Made by a program: the position numbers and the translations under genes
Notes under the pieces: model-generated
Told to the model about the DNA's origin: nothing
The model's input: only the letters and a program-made list of their open reading frames with translations
Databases searched by the model: none
Part shown: in pieces, positions 11,041-22,205 of the stretch
Numbering within the stretch: the first letter of the stretch is position 1
Layout: each line of letters opens with the position of its first letter
Source: Ophiura sarsii
Lineage: Eukaryota; Echinodermata; Ophiuroidea; Amphilepidida; Ophiuridae
Reading direction: 5' to 3'
Assembly: GCA_035610835.1 (NCBI GenBank)
Contig: CM069448.1
Span: 1,116,001 to 1,180,000 of the forward strand
Length of the DNA stretch: 64,000 nucleotides

Positions 11041-11640
11041 GACATGCACACTACGTGCACTACTTAACTAGTTATAAAATATACCTTTGTGAAAATCCTT
11101 CGCATTATAAATGTATCAATCATAAGACAACAGTAAATCGAAATGACCTTAATGATAATTATATAATAACATCGGAGTAATTGTGGAATTTGGATATCAA
11201 TAATTGGACACTCGTGTCTAATGAGACAGTTTATTGACCAGCTAGTGCTCAATTAATTCAGCCGCGATTATATGCGGATTCCGTTCTGGGCATTGATTGC
11301 CAATAATGTCTGGAGGTGGGGAACTACCGAAATAGCAAAACTCACCATCTTACGGATGTAATTTATGCTGAAACCTTCCGGGAATACATCACAGATATTG
11401 AGTGTAGTAACGATATACATTTAACACGTTGGAAAATGACTTTGCAAACTAGGCGCACGTATTATTACGTAGCATCATAATCTTTTTGAGCAATGTTGCA
11501 TCATACAGAAATAATTGACTGTTGAGCATTTTCTTAAGCATAGATTGGCGTATTTTGAAGAAGAAAGAAAAGAAATTGCAAGAATTTCACCTTTCACCGT
11601 TGGGGTTCACTTTCACGTACACATTTCCCGATGTAGGCCT
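11041..11640. other. Intronic DNA, no feature recognised
   Basis: AT-rich single-copy-looking sequence without a supported gene or an internal repeat partner in this window. Confidence 0.4.
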
Positions 11641-11659
11641 ATATTTGAAGAGCTTAGTT

Positions 11660-12366
11660 CCAAAAGGCGCTAACTCACTTTTTGAAAAAAATGAGTTAGG
11701 TGCAGTACATGAAAGAGAGTTACAAAATACATCTTTTTATTTTTGTTCTACATCTGTAGCATGTTCGGGTCCAAAGTTATGGCCCTCGGTAATTTCCGGA
11801 AATTTGAATATAATTCACTATTTTTAAAGCCAAAATGGTGGAAATATGGTTCTTTTATCATGGCAAAACATTGATAGGAATGTCCTTAATGAAATGCAAT
11901 GAAGAAAACGTAAAATTGTTTTGAAAATTGCACACGAACAAAAATGTTTTTAATTCTAAAAAATGTGCCAAATTGTCCACATTTTCAGTTTTCTCACAAA
12001 ATATCAAAAATTCATAATTCAAAAAGTTAAAAAGGTATTTGAATGTGGTTTTCAGATTTCAATGTGATTTTATATTGTTTTTCAGGTGTACATTATTTGG
12101 AAATAAAGATATCTTGGTAAAGTTGTTTATGAATATGGGTCGAATCATTTGTGTTCCAAAAGGCGCTAACTCACTGATTTTCGAGAATAAAGAAAGACAT
12201 AGGAATGACAGTGAAAATCAAAAACGAAATCAAACCAATTTTTAAGCTTCCACGTATGGTATCTTTCATATGGCAGAAAATTAGCATAGTGAAGAAGTGC
12301 AACATACTCATTTAAAAAAACGTTTCCTTTCTCCTCTTTCACTTTAAGTGAGTTAGCGCCTTTTGG
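11660..12366. repeat. Three exact copies of a 20-mer, two direct and one inverted
   Basis: CCAAAAGGCGCTAACTCACT occurs at 11660-11679 and 12156-12175, and as its exact reverse complement at 12347-12366. Surrounding sequence is diverged, so the 20-mer is far better conserved than its context. It creates the shared peptide PKGANSL in three unrelated open frames, which are not genes. Confidence 0.85.
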
Positions 12367-12555
12367 AAACAAACTCTTCATTTGTAGGGGTGTCGATAGG
12401 GGTACCCTCATTAAATTTTTTAAAAAAACAATCCTGAAAATATTTGTGCACTCGAAATCGAAAAGACGAAAATGGCACAATTTGTTTACGTACTTTTTCA
12501 CCAGCACCGGCGACACCGATGGCACTTGACACGTTTAATGATTATTCTAACTATA

Positions 12556-15500
12556 AAGTGCTCAACAAAAGAAAGTCATACTCTTTGTTAAGGTCCTTTA
12601 GAGTAACGATTATTTGGTGACCAAACAGGCTCGATAGACATTTGGACGAATCCTTTCGGCACAATTTGATACCAAATATGCCACCTAACAACAAAGTTAA
12701 AGGAAGTGTCCCGCAAGCATAAAAGTGTGCATTATATGTTAGAAAAATAACTATCAAGCCCAACTTTTGTAATTATATAGAACAAAACACCACACTTATG
12801 ACAAAAACAAATAAAAACCGCAATCTCTCAACATGCACTTTTTAAAATTCGCGGCGATCGAAAGTCCCAGTGTCGATGATGTCATAGTTATACAATGCAC
12901 ATGCGCAAATTTTAGCACCGATACCCGTGACGTCATCGACACCGGAACTTTTGATCGCCGCGAATTTTAAAAATTGCATGTTGAGTGATGGCAGTTTTTA
13001 TTCATTTGTGTGACTAGTATGGTGTTTTGTTCTATATAATTACGTAATTTCGGCTCGATAATTATGTTTCTAACAAATAATGCTCAATGTTGTGCTTGCG
13101 GGACCATTCCTTTAAAGATTAATAGATTAGCACCATTTAAAGAAAATGTGTCACTTTTCTAAATGTTCATTTTCAATAGGACAGGATGGGGCAACTGGTC
13201 CGGTTAAGCATATTTCATGATATAAAAGATTATAGCTCGTGTAAATATTTATGACATTTCTATGAAAATATCACCCATGTAACTGTTAACATATAACGTT
13301 TAATCAATGTTAAAAAATATTTAAAGAAAAAGGCCAATTACCACTAACTGAAAACTTGACTTGGCGTGGACAAGTAACCCAATCACTGGGGCAACTGGTC
13401 CAATATGTTCCAACGGTTAGAATACACTGAAATCATTGAATGACAACACGGAAACTAGGCAGTATTTTCTTTACAGACACATTTCCATATTATTTAACGT
13501 GGTTAAAAGATACCAGTATCATGAAACCCATACAGTTTTCGTGGTCAACGTGTAAATAGCAGTAATGTTAATGGTGTATACAGCAAGCGAAATGTTCGAC
13601 GTCACATCTTTTAGATAAAACGGTATGACCCTAGTTAAGGGGGATGTGCACCATTGTATAGCCTCCGTAAAACTGCCGTTGTTGGGGCAACTGGTCCTAT
13701 ATGTTCCAACGGTTAGAATACACAGAAATCATTGATTGACAACACGGTAACTAAGCAGTATTTTCTTTACAAACTCATTTCCATATTATTTAACGTGTAA
13801 AAATGATACAGGTCTCATGAAACCCATGTTTTATACAGTTTTCGTGGTTAACGTGTAAATAGCAGTATACTAATGGTGTGCAAAGCAAGCGAAATTTTCG
13901 ACTGCACATTTATTAGATAAAACGGTATGAACCTAGTTAAATGGTTACATGGTTGTGATATTCAGATGCCCCATACATTTGTCTATATATACCCCTTTCT
14001 TTAATGATTTTATTTACTTCATATAATCATCATTTAGTACTTATAATAAACCATCTTGATATTTAGCCAGCTTTTCATGTTACAGGGGAAGTTAGTCAAT
14101 ATGACAATGATGACCCAACGGTTGATATACACAAAAAGCAGTGGATAAAATACATAAATCATGATATTTCGTCATAGCAAATACCTTTACAGACACCATT
14201 CAAAATATAATAAAGATGTAATTCATAATACCGAGGTTTTAAACCATTCTAAAGCAATTTCATGTCATATTGTAATCCTTCAATATCAGAAATAGTGGTA
14301 TTAGACCCGAAATGCCCCAAAATGTCTAAGAACTTGAAAGAATGTGAATTATTTCATATTCTATTCACATTTCAATACCGAGTCATGTTTTATTGACACT
14401 AACAACTCATTTTCAAAATGAATTTTACAATTTTGATTAAGTTTTTGCAGGCGGTCCAGTTACCCCACACCCCTTCGGACCACTTACCCCAACAAATGAC
14501 GTAGCACTTTGTCGAGATGAAACGTTATTAAAACACGCCTGTGACGTAATACATTTTACGCCAAAATGTTTTGAAAACATACCACCATTTGTCATAATAA
14601 TCAATAACTCCAATACATTTCAGAAAAAAAGGCAAAACTGCATTTTTGTTTTGAGCCATTACACAGATTTCTGTAGCCAATGAGTATCTTTGAATTCGCA
14701 AATATTACGGCGTTCGGGTCCTACAAGTAGACGAGTGTCTTTAGATAAGTAAGAAATGGTGTACTTTGTTATTTGCAAATTCATGAACTAATAACTCTAC
14801 CAAATGAATACCCGTGATAATGATTTAAGTTGAAGCATTCTTTAAATGATAATATTGATCGGAAATCCAAACCACCAATGTCCCAAATTAGCAATATGCG
14901 CCATTTTACGGTCATTTCAACCACAACCTATGGTTTTAATCATATTTCGGAAAGTCCCTAAGCACACTACAATATAGCACCCATCAAATGCAATATGCAC
15001 CTAGTATCTTAAGACGACTGTACTGCATGTATATATTTACTGTTGCATATCTGTCAATCATATAAAGTACATTAAACATGATCTAAACCCATCTTCATAT
15101 ATCGCCCATACTATCTGTGAATTTTCAATCAGTCTCTCAAGGAGTTAGCTTCAAAGATATGGAGAAAAATCACATGTGTAAATACCCTAAAGTTCCAAAT
15201 GTTTTGGATTGTAGAAGGTTAAGATATATGTCAAGTATCAACAAAAGTTGTATTGTTCAAAAGAAAGCAGTATGCCCATACAATTACAAAATCCTTCATT
15301 TCGGTCCACTTGCCCCACGGTCCAGTTGCCCCATATTCCCCTATATAGTTTTATGATATTCTTCATACAATTCCCTAGGAATCGTTTTTTTGTTGTTTTG
15401 AAAATCGTTATTATTTTTTGAATTATAGACCAAAAGGTGCCAAAAAACGTGATTTTTTTTACCTCCAAAATCGTGAAAATCACCATTTTTGGTCAAAAAT

Positions 15501-16817
15501 GACATTTTTTTGCACTTTTTGGTCGATACAAAAATCGCAACCCGAAGGCCGAATTACATTGTACAAGAAAGCAAGGAATACATATAAAACAATTCAATAC
15601 ACAAATAGCCAACTTACTTGGCAGGAACATAGCAGTATACTAATGGTGTACAAAGCAAGCGAAATTTTCGACTGCACATTTATTAGATAAAACGGTATGA
15701 ACCTAAATAAATGGTTACATGGTTGTGATATTCAGATGCCCTATACATTTGTCTATACATCCCTATGTATACCTCCTTTCTGTAATGATTTTATATACTT
15801 CAAATAATCATCATTTAGTACTTTTAATAAACCATCTTGATATTTAGCCAACTTATCATGGTACAGAGGAAATAGGTCAATATGACTATGTGGACCCAGC
15901 GGTTAATATACACACAATAAAAGTGAATACAATACATAAATCATGATATTTCGTCATTGACAATATATTTACAGACACCATTTAAAATGAAATGCAGATG
16001 TAATTCAAAATACCGAGTTTTGAACCATTCTAAAGCAAGTTCGTATTATATTGTAATCATTTAATAGCAGAAATAGTGGTATTAGACCCAAAATACCCCA
16101 ACATTTCTAAGAACTAGAAAGAATGTGAACTATTTCATATTCTATTCCTATTTCAATTCCGAGTCAGTTGTTATTGACACTAACAACTAATTTTTAAAAT
16201 TAATTTTAGAATTTTGATAAGGTTTTTGCAGGTGGACCAGTTGCCCCATACCCCTTTTTTGAACAATTCGAGTTGACGGAGTCAACAGCATTTTATGTTA
16301 CATCAATCTGAAACAAGAGAAATTGATGATTGAATTACTGACTGATTTGTAAATGTGTGTTATTTGAAATGTTTCATTGATATCTACAGCTAACCCAAAC
16401 CAAACCAAGATATATCCCTAAGGCTTGGTAACGTTTCAAGCAGTTTAATGCAATGCACTTTATGTTTGGAATCAAATATCCCGCTCACTGGTGTACGACC
16501 AAACGCAGCGTAGTGTTCACGGTTGCACTGTGTGATTGATAGCCCGGTCAATCCTGGTCATAACAGTGTCACACACTCCTTCATTTCCACGTAGTGTATT
16601 GAAAATGTGAATTTTTGAAAAGTAACACATTTTTTAATTGTGCTATTTATGGTTTATCTTTGTTGTTAGGTGGCATATTTGATATCAAATTGTGACAAAC
16701 AGAATTAACCCAAATGGGTTTCTAGCCCATTTGGTCAAACAATAATCGAAAGTCACTCTAAAGGACCAAAACAAAGCAACATACAAAGTGCATGATTTTC
16801 TTTTGTTGAGCATATTA
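12556..16817. mobile_element. Foldback element, split by a 3.5-kb insertion in its right arm
   Basis: The left arm, 12556-12890, pairs with two separated blocks: 12930-13113 (inner part) and 16661-16817 (outer part). Matching landmarks include AAAATTCGCGGCGATC near 12845 with its complement near 12955, and the AGGTGGCATATTTGATATCA block near 16668 with its complement near 12675. Removing 13114-16661 restores one continuous arm. The centre contains TGACGTCATCGACAC-type sequence. Confidence 0.82.
13114..16661. mobile_element. 3.5-kb non-coding TIR element with internal duplications
   Basis: Its ends are imperfect inverted repeats of about 60-70 bp: the left includes AATGTGTCACTTTTC and TTCATTTTCAATA, and the right, read in reverse, AATGTGTTACTTTTC and CATTTTCAATA. 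Inside, GGGGCAACTGGTCC-type phrases recur at 13190, 13390, 13684, 14450, 15308 and 16238. A ~295-bp unit is tandemly duplicated (13388-13680 and 13684-13950). A ~620-bp block (13860-14480) recurs at 15630-16255. No transposase frame is visible. Confidence 0.72.
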
Positions 16818-17145
16818 TTTTACTTCTATACGTATGCACAATGAAAATCAGTGCCACGGTAGGTATTTCCAAAAGTGTCGTTATTGCCTTTGGTACTTAA
16901 GTTACCGTTGGTGTTGGCTGAGGGACCAGGCCAAGTATCTAAAAACAAGGGGGCAGATTTCATTGTTATTCACCATACATGCCATATCAGATGTACAACC
17001 AAACGCCAATACATAAGCGTATGAACAATTTAGTCGAACGTTATTTGACTCAGATGTGCACAGCAGATCAAACATCAGACACCTTGTAATTGATTGTCCC
17101 TCTTCAATTCTTCGTTTTGACACAGCAACAGATAGTGTTAATCGC
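16818..17145. other. Intronic DNA, no feature recognised
   Basis: Two short overlapping open frames on opposite strands lie here. Neither has a family motif. Confidence 0.4.
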
Positions 17146-17690
17146 CTGTTTTTTATAAACTGCTCAAAACAAATTAGGAATATTTTTTCAAGCACAAGAT
17201 TTTCAAATATCGCGGGATATGTTCATTTAGTGTAATATATCATTTAAAAGCTGATGTGTTCATCTTTACAACGATATCCAATTTGAAGCAAGCCCTTGTT
17301 CCAGTGCTCAACCACATGCTTAATAACATGGGGAGGTCGTTATCTGAAAGTGCCAAAATCAACACTATTTTGTGCTTACAAATTCAAAAATCATCACACT
17401 ACACAGTGCCTGTAGTGGTCAATGTAACAAACGACAAAGATGTTCTTTTGAGCACGAAATAGTGTTGATTTTGGCACATTCATATTGTGACCTTCCCATG
17501 TTCTTAAGCAAGTAGCTGAGCACAGAAGCAAGGGATTGCTTTAAATTTAGTATCATTGTAAAGATGAACACATCAGCTTTACATGGATATATACCACTTA
17601 ATGAACATAGCCCGCGATATTTTGAAATATTATGCTTAAAAATAATATTCCAAACTTTTTTTGAGCAGTTTATTTTATTTTATTTTTCCC
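17146..17690. mobile_element. Foldback element, arms about 220 bp
   Basis: The arm at 17146-17370 pairs with 17455-17690. Exactly shared stretches include GATGTGTTCATCTTTACAA (17252; complement near 17565) and GTGCCAAAATCAACACTATT (17351; complement near 17460). Outside these, AATATCGCGGG is matched by CCCGCGATATT. The loop is about 85 bp. Confidence 0.85.
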
Positions 17691-18475
17691 TTACAGAATC
17701 ACTTTGTGAAAATGTCTTTTACAGGTCAATACCTGCCCTTTCCCCATGCATGATTAGTATGTATGATGAAAATCCTTCACTCGTCATAAAGACACTGATA
17801 TTTGGTTTATGATTCGAAGGATTGTTTGTTGAGTCTGTCTTACGAAGAATTCTTATCGTAGATGTCCAGTGATTTAATGAAGTAGCTGTCCAGAATGTGA
17901 TGCCTGACCCGAGATCAAACTTAAGATATAAGGCAAAAATAAAAAAAAAGTTGTGGGGGGGGGGGATGACTTTCAGAAGGCAACTTTGTAGATTTTGATG
18001 AGAAAATGTCGGCAAAAAATGCTCCCGGCACACGCTCAGCGGAAGGGTGGAAGTCTATCTGTCACACTAGACGCGCCGTCACCCACATTCGATTTTCTGT
18101 GCAAAATTGTAATTTTTTCTAAAGTGATTTGTATTAAAATCGCTTTTGCGATTCTTTATTTTTTTTAATGCGAATAAAACAATGAAATGCGAAAATTGAA
18201 TACGTCAAAACAAAATCCGCGCGGACTACTAAAAAAAAACTCGTTTTTTTCGCCTAATCTCTATTATTTTCACATTTACAAGGTGTGAGGAAATGAACCT
18301 ATCGTTTTAACTGTCGAATGGTTCAATTTGATTTTTTTTTCCGATTAAGAGCGGTTGAGGATATTAATAATAAAAAACCCTTTAACAGGGAAATGCTTGT
18401 AAACAAATGCGAAACATATTAGAGTTTTATGTGAGCAATTCCTATAATATCATGCATCCCGAAACGCTTTATAAT
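17691..18475. other. Intronic DNA with a short G tract, no gene
   Basis: An 11-bp G run lies at 17955-17965. No supported gene or repeat partner was found. Confidence 0.4.
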
Positions 18476-18477
18476 AG

Positions 18478-20610
18478 GCTAAATATCATATAATGTACCC
18501 TGATTTGCTTTTCAGGATATGATATCACATTTTGAGCTACGTATGATATCTGTGTCACTAATCGGTCAATCGACAACCAATTTGACGACATAAATGACGT
18601 TCGGGTTGAAATCGCAATGATAAGCAATTGCAACCAATTTGACGACATAAATGACGCTCACATTGAAATCGCAAGTTAAAATGGTGGTTTTTCTTCAACC
18701 AATTCCGGACAAAATAGGCTAAATATCATATAATGTGTCCTGATTTGCTTTTCAGGATATGATATCACATTTTGAGCTACGTATGATATCTGTGTCACTA
18801 ATCGGTCAATCAGCGACAAATTTGACGACATAAATGACGTTCGCGTTGAAATCCCCAGGAAAAACAGGGTTTTTTTCCTAGCAATTGCGGACAAAATAGG
18901 CAAAATATCATATAATGTGCCCTGATTTGCATTTTAGGATACGATATCACATTTTTTAGCTATGTATGATATCAGCGTCACTAATCGGTCAATCCACAAC
19001 CAATTTGACGACATAAATGACGCTCACATTGAAATCGCAAGTTAAAATGGTGGTTTTTCTTCAACCAATTCCGGACAAAATAGGCTAAATATCATATAAT
19101 GTGTCCTGATTTGCTTTTCAGGATATGATATCACATTTTGAGCTGCGTATGATATCTGTGTCACTAATCGGTCGATCAGCGACCAATTTGACGACATAAA
19201 TGACGTTCGCGTTGAAATCCCCAGGAAAAACAGGGTTTTTTTCCTAGCAATTGCGGACAAAATAGGCAAAATATCATATTATGTGCCCTGATTTGCTTTT
19301 TAGGATACGATATCAGATTTTTAACTACATATGATATCGGTGTCACTAATCGGTCAATCCGCAACCAAAGTGGACGACATAAATGACGTTCACATTGAAA
19401 TCGCAAGTAAAATTGGTGGGGTTTTTTTCAACCAATTCCGGACAAAATAGACGGATACTTGTTTTATAAGTTTCCATTATTACGGTATTATTATTAAATA
19501 TCATATAAAGTGCCCTGATTTGCTTTAGGATACGAAATCACATTTTGAGCTATGTATGATATCGGTGTCACTGATCGGTCAATCCGCAACCAACTTGACA
19601 ACATAAATGATGTTCGCGTTGAAATCGCAATGATTTTTTTTCTCCAACCAATTCCGGACAAAATAGGCTAAATATGATATAATGTGCCCTGATTTGCTTT
19701 TCAGGATACGATATCACATTTTTAGCTACGTATGATATCGGTGTCACTGATCGGTCAATCAGCAACCAATTTGACGACAAATAACGTTCGCGTTGACGTG
19801 ACATCACAAGGAAAAACTGTTTTTCTTCTTCTACCAATTAGGGACTAAATAGACAAACTATCATATAATGTGCCCTGATTTGCTTTTTAGGATACGATAT
19901 CACAGTTTGAGTTACGTATAATGTCCGTATTACTGATCGGTCAATCCGCAACCAATTTGACGACATAAATGATCGCAAAGAAAAACATGTTTTTTCCATA
20001 CCAATTGTTGACAATATAGAGCTATCAGCTAAAGTAAATATCATAATATGCCCTAATTTGCTTTTTAGGATACGATATCACATTTTGAGTTACGTATAAT
20101 AGACTGATCGGTTAATCCGCAACCAATTTGACGACATAAATGATCGCAAGGAAAAACATGGTTTTTTTCCTACCAATTGTTGCCAATATAGGGCTATAGG
20201 CTAAAGTAAATATCATAATGTGCCCTGATTTACTTTTTAGGATACGATATCACATTTTGAGCTACGTATCATATCAGTATCACTGCACGGTCAATCCGCA
20301 ACCAATTTGACAACATAAATGACATTCGTGTAGAAACCTCAAAGAAAAATGTGTTTTTTCCAACCAATTCCGAAAAAAATGTGTCCTGATTTGCTTTTCA
20401 GGATATGATATCACATTTTGAGCTGCGTATGATATCTGTGTCACTAATCGGTCGATCAGCGACCAATTTGACGACATAAGTGACGTTCGCGTTGAAATCC
20501 CCAGGTAAAACAGGGTTTTTTTCCTAGCAATTGCGGGCAAAATAGGCAAAATATCATATAATGTGCCTTTATTTGCTTTTTAAGATACGATATTGAGCTA
20601 CTTATGATCA
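18478..20610 (+). repeat. Satellite-like tandem array, about 183-bp unit with 366-bp higher-order repeat
   Basis: Eleven to twelve units begin with a GGCTAAATATCATATAATGT-like segment, at about 18478, 18718, 18900, 19084, 19266, 19495, 19667, 19852, 20030, 20208, 20375 and 20541. Each carries CCTGATTTGCTTTTCAGGAT, GATATCACATTTTGAGCTA and AATCGGTCAATC. Two unit types alternate, so 18718-19083 and 19084-19449 are near-identical blocks 366 bp apart. The repeated minus-strand open frames (including 18676-18903 and 19042-19269) are products of the repeat. Confidence 0.92.
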
Positions 20611-21490
20611 GTAACAGATTTGTGATCAAAAGACATTTGTTGTCCTAAAAGCAATGCCCTAGCACCATAAACATGATTTTGGGTGGTTAAATCTCGGATT
20701 AGAAATATCAAAGTCAGAAGTTGTAAACTTAAAATGGTAAGTAAGCTTACTACAAATTCATTCATTGGTTAAACTAAAACTGGCCAAAAATCACTCAAAA
20801 ATAATAATCCAAACAAAATCAGGGGCAGACCTGTTCAAGAGTTAACTCCGGACAGGATATGAGCCCATAACATGTGTGGTCCTGATTGATCAATTTGGAA
20901 AACCATTCTCAAAACATTACGTAATACTAATACATTTCCAAACAAAGACGATAATCAACATATTTTTCATATATATATGGCGGAAAGCATACAATTACAA
21001 AATAGAAAACCTTCCGCCTACAAAAAAATTAACTCAAAAATTCACCGTATGAATTAAATCGAGTCTAAAACTTGACCTAACGTCCTAATATTATGAGCTG
21101 TTACGTGTTATAAAAATTTAGTACACGGCCCCCTTTGCATAGTAGGTAGAAGACAACTACGAACTATCACGCAAAAAAGTACAATACGATGACACAGTTA
21201 TTCACTGGTGATGATATCCATCTCTCGTCCAATCAAAGCCATCGACACGGATGGTACACTTCTCGTCCAATCAATATGAGGGTATGAAAATATCATTTGG
21301 CTTATCCCGTTTGAAAATTATACCAAGAAAGGTCCTCTGTGCCATGTGACACTCGGAGCCATACATACAGCGTACCAATCTCGGGCCTATTATACTTGTT
21401 AGCCTTGGCGAACAAGCAAAAAATGCTGTTTAAACGGTACATATATTGTAAAATAAATCAGGTCATTCGTATCTAAATGTTTCTTACATT
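20611..21490. other. End of the intron, no gene recognised
   Basis: Single-copy-looking AT-rich sequence. The phrase CTCTCGTCCAATCAA-like occurs twice (about 21220 and 21262). No supported exon was found. Confidence 0.4.
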
Positions 21491-21507
21491 TTATTTTGTT
21501 ACTCCAG
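21491..21507 (+). promoter_or_regulatory. 3' splice site of insulin-like exon 2
   Basis: TTATTTTGTTACTCCAG, a T-rich tract ending in CAG, directly precedes coding sequence. The resulting phase matches the donor at 6101. Confidence 0.75.
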
Positions 21508-21710
21508 ATGCCTTAATTCAAAAAGAGTTGGCCTATAGCTTCATCAAGCGAACCAGTGCTAACACTTTCCTGAGACACACTAGATCGCAACACAGTGGTT
21601 TAATAGAAGAATGTTGTACACAGCAATGTGAGATGGATGAGATGATTCTGTATTGCTGTCAAGAGCGGCAGAGAGAGTGGCATACTATGATGGGATATTT
21701 AAAAAAGTGA
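21508..21710 (+). CDS. Insulin/relaxin-superfamily peptide precursor, exon 2 of 2 (C peptide, A chain, stop)
   Basis: The exon completes codon 73 (G|AT, Asp) and encodes residues 74-139 followed by TGA. K86-R87 and R95-H-T-R98 are candidate convertase sites. Cleavage after R98 would release an A chain SQHSGLIEECC... with cysteines at 108, 109, 113, 122 and 123. The spacing CC-x3-C-x8-C is the exact insulin-superfamily A-chain signature, and GLIEECC resembles the GIVEQCC start of insulin. C123 is extra and could pair with the extra B-chain C54, giving four disulfides. An unusual 16-residue tail (QERQREWHTMMGYLKK) follows. From memory, eight-cysteine insulin relatives ('octinsulins') have been reported from ambulacrarians; I assign that name only tentatively. 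Alternatives are a divergent IGF-, gonadulin- or relaxin-type peptide. The upstream ATG at 21477 lies in the intron and is not a start. Confidence 0.87.
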
Positions 21711-22205
21711 CGAATACTATGCTCCGTGGAATACCTCCTGAGATGACGTCACCACTGTACTGATCTTCAGATTGAAAGACGAGAAATGGAATGGACTTGA
21801 AAATGCTTATATTATTATTTTTATCTAAATGAATTTTATTTTTTAACAATCAACGCTACCAGCGTGAGGGTGTGTGTTACTGTACGTGTTAATAAGTTGT
21901 ACTATAAGCTTTTGGCGAAGAAAATAAGTGAAGTATCGAGTGTTGTTGAACGAATTTTAAGTCATTTCACAACAGAGTGTTTATGAGATACAAACAGGTC
22001 AATGTAAAGAATCTACTACTAGTGGGGAGTATGAGAACACGGGAGAGAGTAAATGCTGTAAGTTTTCTGATCCATAGTATCAGTGGACTTAACTTTGTTG
22101 CATTGTTAAATTGTATAGCGAAACTTCTTATCGATGACCTGTAGATAGCAACAAATTACCGTGTGAACTGAAGGGTTAATTCGTATTCATTTGTGCCCAA
22201 GACAA
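21711..22205. other. 3' flank of the insulin-like gene
   Basis: This presumably contains the 3' UTR. I see no AATAAA in the first 300 bases after the stop, only AATAAG-type variants near 21892 and 21924, so the poly(A) site is unresolved. Confidence 0.4.

Larger units (their letters stand above)
6101..21507 (+). other. 15.4-kb phase-1 intron of the insulin-like gene
   Basis: The donor GTGAGTACAC at 6101 and the acceptor TTTTGTTACTCCAG ending at 21507 bracket this intron. Joining them gives codon G|AT (Asp73) in frame on both sides. The intron is filled with nested repeats described separately: two TIR elements, a LINE, a minisatellite, two foldbacks with a further inserted element, and a satellite-like array. 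I see no other convincing exon inside it. Confidence 0.8.

Noticed and set aside
11522..12525. Three open frames sharing PKGANSL, suggesting related peptides
   Set aside because: The shared peptide comes only from the repeated 20-mer; the remaining sequence is unrelated and lies on both strands.
18676..20549. Series of similar minus-strand open frames that look like a gene family
   Set aside because: They recur with the 183/366-bp satellite period, so repetition explains both openness and similarity.
21477..21507. ATG at 21477 as the start of a short insulin-like protein
   Set aside because: It would give no signal peptide or B chain. The sequence up to 21507 is a classic acceptor, and the phase matches the upstream exon.
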